A stretch of 64,000 bases of DNA from a virus. The stretch's first letter is position 1, and the number at the start of each line of letters is the position of its first letter. Shown piece after piece: positions 15,120 to 23,310 of the stretch. The position numbers and the translations under genes are program-made. The stretch lies in IMG/VR virus record IMGVR_UViG_3300017917_000199, positions 1 through 64,000 of that record; one strand, 5' to 3'. The notes below the pieces were generated by a model. It was not told the origin of the DNA and did no database searches. It saw only the letters and a list, made by a program, of their open reading frames with translations.

Positions 15120-17828
15120 TTAACCAAATACGAATAAATCATCAAATGTTGATTTAACGTCTGTATTGCTACTCAAGTCCCAATCCAACACACCCAATAA
15201 GTTCTCAACCTTCTTATCAACGAGTGTTTGTTCCATGAGTTCATCATCGAATGGTAACTGTTTGAACCAATCTGGTAGTCGCAATTCATCTGTTGGATAT
15301 GCAATACTTGTCATACCAATTGGGTTAGATTTAAGTTTACATACAACAATTTTCATACCATCAACAATCTTCATGGAGTAGTTATCACTGTTTAATCTAC
15401 GCAAATAATTCCAGTTGATAGCTGCTAACGCATGTCCGACACCACACTTACCTGTCTTTTCCCAAGTATTAGTATGATTAGTCAAGTTGTTAACAGACTT
15501 AGGTGAACCTTTAGTCCAAGAATCTTGCTCAGACAAATTGCGCTTAAAGTCTTTGATTGCCTCAATAACTTCTTCACGACCCTTACCTTGCTGAATAACC
15601 ATACTCAATACATTCATTAAGAATTCCTGAACATATTTAGGAGTATCAGCACGTTTCAAGTCAAGACCCATAGCCTTGATATCACCTAACTTACCATCTT
15701 TATCTTTACGCTTACCTTCTTTATCAAAGATATTGATAGCATAACGCTTTTTAGTAATAAAGATACTGCGATCACCAATCAGTTCACGACCAGCTTTGAT
15801 GATTTCACCATTCTTGCGAGGTGCATGAAATGCTTTTTCTAAGAATGCAGGGAAACTGCTGTTGGCTTCTTCAGCGATAGCGTCATAGACTTGAATACAA
15901 ACATCTTTGTTCCATTCCATTTCACCATTCTCAATCATTTCTTTATAGATTGGATACGCACTGAAATAACAACTGTCAGTGTCACCATAAACAATTGCAG
16001 GTCCAGTGTGAGTATACTCACCAGCAACAACTAAGTTGATTTGGCTCATCATGTGTTTCACAATCTGACGACCACTTAGTGTAACTGACTGACCAATGCG
16101 CTTGTCGTAGAATCTACAATGCTCATTCAATAGTGCGCCATATGCAGAGTTAAGCAAAATCTTGCGAACCAGTTGTCGCTTATCCCAATACTCTTTATCA
16201 GCATCAGTTGTTGCTTCTTTAAGTTTTTTCTGCATACTTTTACGGTCACTATACCAACGTGTGAGTAGACCGGGAATCACACCCTCTTTCTCATACGTAA
16301 AGATTGTACCGTTCGCACTAAGCATGTATGGTTTATGACTATCAAAAATCATCTTCCATATCTCAGCCGCACTCATTTCTACACTGCGACCATCTTCATA
16401 GTCAACTGTTAGAATAGTGCCACGTTCTTGGTTCATAATTGCTTCGTACTCTAACGCACCAAACAATCCTTCCCATAGAATCGCGCCAGTAACGTCATCA
16501 TCACCGTCTTTGTAATACTTCTTTTCACGGGCAAGTTCCATACCCCTGTCTTTCATGTATTTGTCAGTTAGTGTTTGTCTGACTTGGGCGACAATTGTTT
16601 CTGGTGCCATGTTGAGGGCACGAATAGTCGAGGGATAGAGCGAGTTGATATCGACTGCTCCGACCCACTCGTGCATTCCTCTTTTGGGCGTAGCAACATA
16701 GGCACCTGCCGCTTGTTGGACTTCATCTGCATTTTCTACCTTTCGTTTTTTATCTGGAACAACTAGTCCACGTTCATGTGCTTCGTTCATAATTGCCATT
16801 TCAATCATAGCAACTGAACCCATGACAGTGGGTAACAACACAGTATTTTCATGTGCTAGTGCGTTAGCAAGATCCAAGAACTTTAGTTTGTTATGAATCT
16901 TAACCAATAGCATTGTATCTTGTCTGTTATACTCTAAGAACTTTTGCCAGTCCTTATTGTATAGTTGGTCAAGAGTACCTTCATATTGTGTTTTGTTTTC
17001 ACCGACTTCCATTTCACCAATGGCGTCGAGTTTATAACTATGGCGACTTTCATAGTTGTATTTTTTATACAACTGCAAATAGTCCATGTGAATACGACCA
17101 ATCAAATCATATGTTGTTTCTTCTTTACCGAAACGTTCATACTTTCTTGGCTTAGGAAGTTGTCCTAATAGACAGAACTTGCGTGTGTCATCTTTAGACA
17201 TAACTCTAGTGACACGATTGACCATGTAGGGAATATCATAGCCCTCTGAGTTCCAGCCAGTTAACACATCAGCATCTTCAATTAGAGCAAAGAACGTTTC
17301 AAACATTTCTATTTCGCTGTAAAACAAAATAGTGTTTTCAAAACGCCCAACAATTTCTTGTGCAGTTTCCTTGCTCATATGTTTAGGAGGAACACACAAT
17401 GTTACCAATGTGTCTTGCCAGTCCAAATACAATGAGATAGCTGTTACTGGATTAAATGGATCATCAGTGGGACTGAAACCCTTTTCAGGATCAAAGTCTA
17501 CCTCAATGTCGAAAAAGCAAGTGTGAAGTTTTGGAGGTTCAACTTTAAGATAGTTGTCCGACAAACATCTAAACACTACGTTGATATCAGATTCAAATAA
17601 TTCCTTACCTGAATGAATCCTACGTTCTTTTTCAAACTCTGCACGTTTGCGTGTACTAAAACGACTGACAGGAGTTCCATAAAGGCTGCGGAACTTTCCT
17701 TTATTGTCAGGATAATAAAACGTATAATTTGCAGGATATTCTTTGAACTGACGGTTTTGTTTTTCGTCACGTTCAACTACAAAGATCCTATCACTATCAC
17801 GGTCGTGTATAGCGTCTACATAACTCAT
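15120..17828 (-). CDS. gp43: Family B DNA polymerase, gp43
   Basis: 902 residues (T4 gp43: 898). 3'-5' exonuclease: FFDIEVDFDP near 106-115 (Exo I DxE), GWNSEGYDIPY (Exo II) and YNRQDTMLL (Exo III). Polymerase: motif A DINSLYPSTIRALN, motif B KILLNSAYG, motif C YGDTDS. All catalytic acids are present, so a full proofreading replicase. C-terminal TFDDLFVFG is the clamp-binding tail expected of gp43. ATGA-coupled to the DsbA-like gene upstream and followed by the clamp. Confidence 0.97.
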   Translation of the reverse strand: MSYVDAIHDRDSDRIFVVERDEKQNRQFKEYPANYTFYYPDNKGKFRSLYGTPVSRFSTRKRAEFEKERRIHSGKELFESDINVVFRCLSDNYLKVEPPKLHTCFFDIEVDFDPEKGFSPTDDPFNPVTAISLYLDWQDTLVTLCVPPKHMSKETAQEIVGRFENTILFYSEIEMFETFFALIEDADVLTGWNSEGYDIPYMVNRVTRVMSKDDTRKFCLLGQLPKPRKYERFGKEETTYDLIGRIHMDYLQLYKKYNYESRHSYKLDAIGEMEVGENKTQYEGTLDQLYNKDWQKFLEYNRQDTMLLVKIHNKLKFLDLANALAHENTVLLPTVMGSVAMIEMAIMNEAHERGLVVPDKKRKVENADEVQQAAGAYVATPKRGMHEWVGAVDINSLYPSTIRALNMAPETIVAQVRQTLTDKYMKDRGMELAREKKYYKDGDDDVTGAILWEGLFGALEYEAIMNQERGTILTVDYEDGRSVEMSAAEIWKMIFDSHKPYMLSANGTIFTYEKEGVIPGLLTRWYSDRKSMQKKLKEATTDADKEYWDKRQLVRKILLNSAYGALLNEHCRFYDKRIGQSVTLSGRQIVKHMMSQINLVVAGEYTHTGPAIVYGDTDSCYFSAYPIYKEMIENGEMEWNKDVCIQVYDAIAEEANSSFPAFLEKAFHAPRKNGEIIKAGRELIGDRSIFITKKRYAINIFDKEGKRKDKDGKLGDIKAMGLDLKRADTPKYVQEFLMNVLSMVIQQGKGREEVIEAIKDFKRNLSEQDSWTKGSPKSVNNLTNHTNTWEKTGKCGVGHALAAINWNYLRRLNSDNYSMKIVDGMKIVVCKLKSNPIGMTSIAYPTDELRLPDWFKQLPFDDELMEQTLVDKKVENLLGVLDWDLSSNTDVKSTFDDLFVFG

Positions 17829-18085
17829 AGAGTTTTACCAACTGTCTCCAAAATTGTGTTGAGTTCTTCGTTGTCTTGGTTAGTCTGTGTTAGACTTGCT
17901 TTGAATGCTGTGCGTACAGCTTTTTTAAGTGTGCTTGGTTTGATTTCCAATTCTTCTGCAACTGCTTTGATTGTGTCATTAAGACCACCTTGCAGTGTGT
18001 CAATCTCGTGCATCGTTGCAATGCCTTCGTTGACCAATTGTGTTAGTTTGATTTTCGCTTCGTTATTAAATGTGCGTGATGACAT
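17825..18085 (-). CDS. dsbA: DsbA-like double-stranded DNA-binding protein
   Basis: 86 residues, helical, no Cys. Similar in size and charge pattern to T4 DsbA (89 residues), a protein that binds late promoter DNA; the tail NEELNTILETVGKTL parallels the acidic/hydrophobic T4 end. A segment ELEIKPSTLKKAVRTAFKAS looks like a DNA-binding helix pair. Start has AAGGAG and a near-perfect promoter. Coupled to gp43. The assignment rests on size, position and weak resemblance. Confidence 0.55.
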   Translation of the reverse strand: MSSRTFNNEAKIKLTQLVNEGIATMHEIDTLQGGLNDTIKAVAEELEIKPSTLKKAVRTAFKASLTQTNQDNEELNTILETVGKTL

Positions 18086-18109
18086 TCACTTCTCCTTAAA
18101 ATATTAATT

Positions 18110-18138
18110 AGTATAGTTGGTGTGTGTAACAAAGTCAA
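18110..18138 (-). promoter_or_regulatory. Strong sigma-70 promoter for dsbA-polymerase
   Basis: Minus strand: TTGACT (18138-18133), 17-base spacer, TATACT (18115-18110). Overlaps the last codons of the TilS-like gene. Confidence 0.78.
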
Positions 18139-18731
18139 CTATTTTGCTTACCTTCAATAATTTTCTTGACCAAAGTGTGCAGCCCTGGGTTAACATGCAG
18201 TGCCTGTGGCATCAATACATTACGTACATAGTTACGCATGTATTTGGTATCTTGATTGGATTCGTCTTCGATCCAAGATACATCGTGCCTAATGCACCAA
18301 CTTTTGAATTCGTCTTTGCGTGTGGTTAAGAATGGACGCAATACGTTGTTGCGAGTTAGAGGGATAACTTTGGGTGTACCATGTAGACTTGACCAAATGT
18401 ATGTTTCAACACAATCATCCAAATGATGGCATGTGATGACTGGGCCCAAATCTTTAAAGAAGTCATAGCGTTCTCTGCGCCAATATTCTTCCTGTGATTC
18501 TGTTTTACACTTTTCGCTACGACATTGACCAAACATCATGGGAAGATTGTTGTCAGCACAATAGTTTGCAACAAACGAAAATGCCTTCTCACCATGTTCA
18601 GTTCCATGATGAAAGTACGCAATGGTTACATCGTGCTTTCGTTTGAGAAAGTCAACTACAGCCATACTGTCCACACCGCCGCTGCAGGCTACAGTAATTT
18701 GTTTGGGTAATGGGACTAGTAGTTTAATCAT
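18135..18731 (-). CDS. tilS: TilS-like PP-loop ATPase (N-terminal domain only)
   Basis: 198 residues against about 430 for bacterial TilS. PP-loop ACSGGVDSM (15-23), then HHLDDCVETYI, VLRPFL and EDESNQDTKYMRNYVRN, the ordered TilS motifs. TilS puts lysidine on C34 of tRNA-Ile (CAU) so it reads AUA. The C-terminal RNA-binding domains are missing, so activity or target may differ; a related N-type PP-loop role in base modification is the alternative, though the QueC Cys cluster is absent. No SD; an extended -10 TGCTATACT ends 6 bases before ATG. Confidence 0.75.
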   Translation of the reverse strand: MIKLLVPLPKQITVACSGGVDSMAVVDFLKRKHDVTIAYFHHGTEHGEKAFSFVANYCADNNLPMMFGQCRSEKCKTESQEEYWRRERYDFFKDLGPVITCHHLDDCVETYIWSSLHGTPKVIPLTRNNVLRPFLTTRKDEFKSWCIRHDVSWIEDESNQDTKYMRNYVRNVLMPQALHVNPGLHTLVKKIIEGKQNS

Positions 18732-18737
18732 CTATGC

Positions 18738-18743
18738 AGTATA
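18738..18743 (-). promoter_or_regulatory. Extended -10 promoter, leaderless TilS-like mRNA
   Basis: TGC-TATACT on the minus strand; exactly 6 bases (GCATAG) before the ATG at 18731. The -35 region is poor, compensated by the TGn extension. Confidence 0.6.
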
Positions 18744-18757
18744 GCATAGAATGTATT

Positions 18758-19327
18758 TTATTGAAAGATGTGATGGTTATCTTTACCGTATACTTTAATG
18801 TATTTTCCAGCAAGTGCATCGGCCATCACCTCAATTGGGCTACCTGGATAGCTGTCACCTGGCTGAATCATGTTTAATTCACTTTGGCGACAATGAACCA
18901 TTTCGTGGAAAACGGTTCTAAGGATATCTACTAAGTTACGGTTCTTTGCGTATACCCAAACTTCGTTAGTTCCTTCGGTATGACGACCTGTGTGGTGACC
19001 ATCTTGTGCCTCCTCGGTGTCCATACTTAGTTCTATTTTGGGTATTGTTTTTAGATGTAGTCTGGGTGCTGCCCATTTTACAAATTTATCTACTTCATCT
19101 TGTAAATCACAAGTTGTATTCTCATCTAATTTAGACTTGATCCAATCGTCTGGAGTGCTGTGAAACTTGCGTACAAATAAATCATGTAATGCTTTACCTG
19201 TTATCTTATGCTTGCTGGCTACTTTACGCATTAATTTATCAATGGTATCATAGTCGTGTTTAGCCAAAGAAGGTAACTTCTTAGCTAATTCTATTTCAGG
19301 AGCTTCATGTATTTCAGAGTAACGCAT
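18758..19327 (-). CDS. Zinc metallopeptidase with capsid-targeting-like N-terminus
   Basis: 189 residues. HEMVHCRQ (141-148) is the zincin HExxH helix and SPIEVMADALAGKY (163-176) offers the downstream Glu (E166) as third ligand, a gluzincin-like layout. N-terminus MRYSEIHEAPE matches the pattern of other proteins here: short amphipathic segment then IHE|A, a possible prohead-protease site as in T4 internal proteins. Inference: packaged in the head and injected, where it could cut a host protein. A late element sits 5 bases before the ATG with no SD, so its late mRNA may be leaderless. Confidence 0.72.
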   Translation of the reverse strand: MRYSEIHEAPEIELAKKLPSLAKHDYDTIDKLMRKVASKHKITGKALHDLFVRKFHSTPDDWIKSKLDENTTCDLQDEVDKFVKWAAPRLHLKTIPKIELSMDTEEAQDGHHTGRHTEGTNEVWVYAKNRNLVDILRTVFHEMVHCRQSELNMIQPGDSYPGSPIEVMADALAGKYIKVYGKDNHHIFQ

Positions 19328-19332
19328 ATATG

Positions 19333-19340
19333 TATTTATC
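19333..19340 (-). promoter_or_regulatory. Late promoter GATAAATA, leaderless geometry
   Basis: GATAAATAC on the minus strand, 5 bases from motif end to ATG 19327. T4 late transcripts begin about 6 bases after the element, that is at the start codon. Confidence 0.6.
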
Positions 19341-19429
19341 CCCGCTTACTTTATACGGGAGCCACTAACGCGGGCTAGTGAAATATCGCGGACGCATTAC
19401 CGTACGACAACGGGCCCTAAGGTTGGGTA
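19341..19429. other. GC-rich gene-free spacer with inverted repeats
   Basis: About 90 bases between the SNase stop and the metallopeptidase late promoter, clearly richer in G+C than its surroundings. CACTA and TAGTG flank an 8-base loop, and several CG-rich half-sites can pair. No open frame and no tRNA T-loop sequence. May be the structured 3' end of the SNase operon or a small RNA. Confidence 0.35.
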
Positions 19430-19864
19430 TTAGTTACACCAGGATTGCTTTGCATCCCCATAATATTCACGTGCGTATCCGTTAGCAATTAATGCTGAAC
19501 GTAGACTTTGACCGTTTAGTATAATATCACCTAAAACACGACCACCAAACTTATCCCAATCATATAACACAACTTGGCGCTTTTGACTGGCACTGATTAA
19601 TTCTTTTGTAAACTTACTTGCTGCCTGACCACGAGCATCCTCAGCAGGACATTTTGCTCTGAATCCTTTTTCAGGAGTATCAACACCGTAGATACGAACA
19701 GCCAATTCTTTCTTCAATGGTGCTGGTAAGAATGGAGCTTCAATAACAACAGTATCACCATCACTTGCTCTTAGTATATTTGCATCATACATAACACCTT
19801 GTGGTTGCTTTTGTGCAAATGCTAATGTTGGTAATAGTAATAATGTTATTAGTAAGTTTTTCAT
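19430..19864 (-). CDS. Secreted thermonuclease-like nuclease (SNase fold)
   Basis: 144 residues. Signal peptide MKNLLITLLLLPTLAFA with cleavage before QKQ. Mature domain has RASDGDTVVI, RIYGVDTPEKG (Arg, Asp and Glu of the active site) and FGGRVLGDI with the second catalytic Arg. Calcium-dependent DNA/RNA hydrolysis expected in periplasm or outside. ATGA-coupled behind the 182-residue gene. A periplasmic nuclease made by a phage could exclude other phage DNA or salvage nucleotides. Confidence 0.85.
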   Translation of the reverse strand: MKNLLITLLLLPTLAFAQKQPQGVMYDANILRASDGDTVVIEAPFLPAPLKKELAVRIYGVDTPEKGFRAKCPAEDARGQAASKFTKELISASQKRQVVLYDWDKFGGRVLGDIILNGQSLRSALIANGYAREYYGDAKQSWCN

Positions 19865-20409
19865 GGTACATCCCTTGAGGTCATTGTTGAATCTATTTTT
19901 CTAAACACTTCGTTTCCAGTCCAACGCCACGGACTTTGTGCTGTTTCTTCACCTAATTCATATGCTTTGGGATTTATAAGTAAAAATTCTGTTCCGTTAC
20001 TAGACTCTCTAGTTTTTATGTCCCAGTTGGGTAGTAGACGTTTAACCATTTTAGCATACAATCCGGTGCGTGAATCACCTTTAGATGAAAATGTGATTTC
20101 TAAAACTTTGTTACCGTATTCTTCTAAAAAGTTTCTAGTAATATCTACAACAGTTGACATTACTTCTGCTGAATTTCCAGTACCTGTCTTACCAAACAAA
20201 TCTTTGTTGCCTTCATGCTCGTCATCACGCTTTACTCGAAATATAATTTCCCAACGTGTTGGATCATGTTTCAAATACGTGTATGCATACCATAGATAGT
20301 TAACGCCACCAACAGTGAAATAAGCAGTTGCTTCTTCACTGCCACGAAATCCCCATTCCCAGTTCTTACCGGGTTTGAATAATTCAGTTATAAACTCAGT
20401 AGCTCTCAT
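19861..20409 (-). CDS. Capsid-signal protein with domain shared with the 733-residue NTase protein
   Basis: 182 residues. Begins MRATEFITEL, the same nine residues as the next gene upstream, ending at ITE|L. The body has TGNSAEVMSTVVDITRNFLE followed by ITFSSKGDSRTGLYAKMVKR. The 733-residue protein at 24182-26383 has a matching block (GDAQRVFATVLHAIQEFL, then ISFSASKE and SRAKLYDRLVKR), so this is a stand-alone copy of that module. Function unknown. ATGA overlaps on both sides tie it to the GNAT-kinase and SNase genes. Confidence 0.65.
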   Translation of the reverse strand: MRATEFITELFKPGKNWEWGFRGSEEATAYFTVGGVNYLWYAYTYLKHDPTRWEIIFRVKRDDEHEGNKDLFGKTGTGNSAEVMSTVVDITRNFLEEYGNKVLEITFSSKGDSRTGLYAKMVKRLLPNWDIKTRESSNGTEFLLINPKAYELGEETAQSPWRWTGNEVFRKIDSTMTSRDVP

Positions 20410-21404
20410 CTTTTATAATATTGTTGCAAGACATTGCTGTTAAATCCAACGTCAACAATGACAGGATTGCCTTTATATATGCCCCAGTTTGCGGCTCTAG
20501 TAAAGTCTCCTAACTCAACATCAAATGAACTATTCAATTCAGCAAGTTTGTTTGCATACTCGGAACAGGTTTCAATGTCATCGTCACTCATGCCTTGCTC
20601 TCGTAATTTATCTGCATAACCTTGAGGTAATCCTAGATAGCGTTTTTTACCTGTAATTGATGTTGCGTAGTTCACTAAGAAAGTTAAACTAGGACATTTT
20701 AACAAACTACACAATTGCTTTTCATTTGCCTTAGTAGCCATTTCAGTATGAATCCAACTTGGTTCACGATTCTGTTCATCATAGTCAATCAATGGGATTA
20801 GTATGCCCATTTGGCTAGCATAACCATCATCTAATATACTTGCTTCAACACTATTCTGTGCTAAGCCTTTTTGGTTCTTAGCAATTTTTAATACTGTAGG
20901 ACGACCTTCATATTCAATGATAGTAGCAACACGACTAGATCCAGTACCTAATTTCTTAGCACGGTCTAAGGCATACTGTAATCTTGACTTGAATGTAGTT
21001 TTTTGCTGACGCATCTGCTCTGGGTCCCAATCAGCCGGGAGAGGCATCTCATCAATTACTTCAGTTGCTTCCCAAACATATGCATCTTCACCGCGATGTT
21101 TATCCCAGAATCTACTACCAGCATTAGTTTGGTCGTGACTTCTATTAATAACGTAACCTTCGTTCTTTAGAAAGTCATACATTGACTTAGCAATGCCACG
21201 ATTGCGATGGTCATCATGGACCCAAAGCATTTGTGGATATAATTCTTTATCTTCTTTAACAAATTCTACGAAAGCCAATGGAGTTTTAGTAGCAGGATCA
21301 TATGCTTTGATTTTTAATGCGCTATTGTTGAAGGCATACCCCATAATCAAACCATTGTACCTGGCTATCTTTTTGTCTTCAGTAATAAACTCTGTGGCTC
21401 TCAT
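20406..21404 (-). CDS. GNAT acetyltransferase fused to a kinase-like domain, with capsid signal
   Basis: 332 residues. MRATEFITED is the capsid-targeting-like start (ITE|D). GNAT domain about 15-110: LAFVEFV, then LWVHDDHRNRGIAKSMYDFL, the acetyl-CoA-binding R/Q-x-x-G-x-A loop. About 150-325 resembles a small protein-kinase fold: LGTGSSRVA glycine loop, VLKIAK with K173, and NWGIYKGNPVIVDVGF with D318 in the metal-binding position. The HRD loop is not clear. Inference: an injected dual modifier of host proteins, analogous in delivery to T4 Alt. Coupled to dps upstream and the 182-residue gene downstream. Confidence 0.7.
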   Translation of the reverse strand: MRATEFITEDKKIARYNGLIMGYAFNNSALKIKAYDPATKTPLAFVEFVKEDKELYPQMLWVHDDHRNRGIAKSMYDFLKNEGYVINRSHDQTNAGSRFWDKHRGEDAYVWEATEVIDEMPLPADWDPEQMRQQKTTFKSRLQYALDRAKKLGTGSSRVATIIEYEGRPTVLKIAKNQKGLAQNSVEASILDDGYASQMGILIPLIDYDEQNREPSWIHTEMATKANEKQLCSLLKCPSLTFLVNYATSITGKKRYLGLPQGYADKLREQGMSDDDIETCSEYANKLAELNSSFDVELGDFTRAANWGIYKGNPVIVDVGFNSNVLQQYYKR

Positions 21405-21841
21405 TCACGCTCTTTTTTCAAAATACTACGAATGAACCAAGCCTTTTTGCCGTACAAGTCTTGTAATTCAGCCATATAATTTTCAATGCCGTGTTGGTTC
21501 TCGTTAGCAGCTTCATCAAACATTGCTGTTACTAATTGAAGCATTGTTTCACAATCCTGCAATGTTTCAGCGAACATTAGTTCAGCACGAGGAATCTTTG
21601 TTTGGTCTTGAATGATTGATAACTGACTGTAACGAGTTAAACTACCGGGTGTGTAATGGCCTAGTATTCTGATATATTCTGCAATCTTGTCGATAGTACC
21701 TGCTACATCACCGTATAAGTTATCAAAAAACTCGTGGTATTGCGGAAAGTTGGAACCTTCTACGTTCCAATGAAAATTTTGACTTTTAATAGCAAAACTC
21801 TGTGTGCTTGCTAGTAACACTTTTAAATTGTCTGATAACAT
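21401..21841 (-). CDS. dps: Dps-like ferritin-fold protein
   Basis: 146 residues from ATG 21841 (MLSDNLKVLLASTQ). Dps signature: KSQNFHWNVEGSNFPQYHEFFDNLYGD-type first helix pair with the ferroxidase His/Asp/Glu set (H at NFHWN, D/E in the following helix), then ETLQDCETMLQLV and a final helix. Forms dodecamers that oxidise iron and cover DNA. The start makes a TAATG overlap with a 15-codon leader. In a phage it could shield DNA from oxidative attack, or act in the virion. Confidence 0.82.
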   Translation of the reverse strand: MLSDNLKVLLASTQSFAIKSQNFHWNVEGSNFPQYHEFFDNLYGDVAGTIDKIAEYIRILGHYTPGSLTRYSQLSIIQDQTKIPRAELMFAETLQDCETMLQLVTAMFDEAANENQHGIENYMAELQDLYGKKAWFIRSILKKERE

Positions 21842-21888
21842 TATCTTGGGTATCCTTTTAAATTCCAATAGAAGTCATAATCTTTCAT
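21841..21888 (-). CDS. 15-codon leader peptide coupled to dps
   Basis: Encodes MKDYDFYWNLKGYPR. Its ATG overlaps the stop of the 473-residue gene (TAATG) and its stop overlaps the dps ATG (TAATG). The dps SD (AAAAGGA) lies inside it. Exact tiling suggests that it is translated and serves to carry ribosomes into dps; an independent peptide function is possible but unproven. Confidence 0.5.
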   Translation of the reverse strand: MKDYDFYWNLKGYPR

Positions 21889-23309
21889 TATTTAAGGCCT
21901 TTCATAATGGCACTTTCGTTTTTCTTCTTGCCAGCGCAATGTGCTTTTTGACTGAAGCCTTTAGGATTGCTACAGTTGATGCTGTCTTTGTATTTTTGAC
22001 TCCACTTTTCATCAATCTGTTCTTCTTCAATACTTTCACTCTTTGTGCCCCAGTTGTTAGCGCCTTTTTTACGACACTGAACTAGTGCACCGCTTGCATA
22101 AGCACTAGGCCATACTTTATAACGGCTCTTTACTTTATAGTAGCAAGCATCTTTCTTTTCGTTGATTAACAACTCACTGAACATAGGTCCACCGCATTCT
22201 GGGCATTGCTGTGCTTCTTCGACCTCTTGTTCTTCGTTGGTATTCTTTACACAGTTTGGATATTTCTTACCAAACATAGTTTTCATACCTTCTTTGTGAT
22301 AGCCTTTCCAACATGCTTCGTCTAACTTATCTTGTAACTTGTTCAACGCTAATTCAAGTTCTTGGACTCTTACTCCGCGACCTTGTTCTTTAGCTATTGC
22401 AATAAGATTCTTTAGACTATTAATCTTATCTTGTAGCATCGTTTCTTTAGTCGTTGGACTAGCATTGTCTAATGCACCTTCGTTACTCTTTTTCTTAGTA
22501 GCAACATTCTTAGCAGGACCTCTGCGTTCTGGATTAGGATCTTCTCTACGCTTTTTAGCAGCCGCATACTTACGGCCCTTCTTACCTAAGGCATGCGCTT
22601 TAGCTTGTGGCAAACACTTTGGCTTACCTTCACTATCATCACCTCTAGCACAAGCACCGCGAATCTTACCATCTGGACCAAATCTTACCCATTTTTCTTT
22701 GAACCATTTGCGTAAGTTTTCATCTACTTGTTCTTCCGCCACACCTTCTTCTTTCTTGGGTGTATTGACTGGAACAGTTTTATATACACGCTTTACAGGA
22801 TCCCAAACAGTTTTGCGTTCACCTTGTTTAGCCATTTGCTTTAACGCTTGAACCGCTGATTGAAATTTAGGACCATAGTCAGCTTCTTTAGTTTCGTTCA
22901 TACCTTCAGCATTGCTGATACGCTTTTTTAGTTGACTGATTTGGTCAGCAATTCTTTGCTGCTTACTTACAAATGAATAGTCATCGCTGTATTGATAGTT
23001 AGGATCAAAGCCTTTTTGTAACTGTGCTAGTTGTGCTTTTAGTTGTTCAACATTTTGTTTGTCAGCTTGCATACTAGCTTGCTGTTGTTGTTTTGCAGCA
23101 TCAGTACTTGCTTGCTGTTTTGCACGTTGAGCCTCATCATCCTGTGCTTGCATTACTTTTTCAGCAAAGTATTTGTCATCAGCAGGAATACCATACTTCT
23201 TTGAGTATGCATCTATATTTTTTAATATGTCAGCCTTGCGAGTTCTATACTCTTGCTGCATGGCTGCAATATCAACAGCTTCGGTTAAACCTTTGACAAT
23301 GTTGCTCAT
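21888..23309 (-). CDS. Segmented capsid-signal protein with repeated Cys/Lys modules (DUF5872-like)
   Basis: 473 residues. Start MSNIVKGLTEAVD ends in LTE|A, a perfect prohead-protease consensus. A Gln/Ala-rich coiled coil (about 45-130) follows. Then separate modules: KWVRFGPDGKIRGACARGD with a basic GRKYAAAKKRRE tail (about 210-265), DEACWKGYHKEGMKTMFGKK (about 335-355), CPECGGPMFS zinc-knuckle (about 374), YKVWPSAYASGALVQCRKKG (about 400-420), and CSNPKGFSQKAHCAGKKK at the end. The linkers are Glu-rich with further x-E|A sites (LDE|A, VEE|A). Looks like a string of small DNA- or RNA-binding domains cut apart after packaging. Confidence 0.6.
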   Translation of the reverse strand: MSNIVKGLTEAVDIAAMQQEYRTRKADILKNIDAYSKKYGIPADDKYFAEKVMQAQDDEAQRAKQQASTDAAKQQQQASMQADKQNVEQLKAQLAQLQKGFDPNYQYSDDYSFVSKQQRIADQISQLKKRISNAEGMNETKEADYGPKFQSAVQALKQMAKQGERKTVWDPVKRVYKTVPVNTPKKEEGVAEEQVDENLRKWFKEKWVRFGPDGKIRGACARGDDSEGKPKCLPQAKAHALGKKGRKYAAAKKRREDPNPERRGPAKNVATKKKSNEGALDNASPTTKETMLQDKINSLKNLIAIAKEQGRGVRVQELELALNKLQDKLDEACWKGYHKEGMKTMFGKKYPNCVKNTNEEQEVEEAQQCPECGGPMFSELLINEKKDACYYKVKSRYKVWPSAYASGALVQCRKKGANNWGTKSESIEEEQIDEKWSQKYKDSINCSNPKGFSQKAHCAGKKKNESAIMKGLK

Positions 23310-23310
23310 A

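Noticed and set aside
18135-18731. Assigning the PP-loop protein as QueC to complete preQ0 synthesis
   Set aside because: HHLDDxxET, VLRPFL and EDxSNxD...RN motifs are TilS-type, and the QueC C-terminal zinc Cys set is absent.
19341-19429. tRNA gene in the GC-rich spacer
   Set aside because: No T-loop GTTCGANNC-type sequence and no cloverleaf; no tRNA seen elsewhere in the window either.
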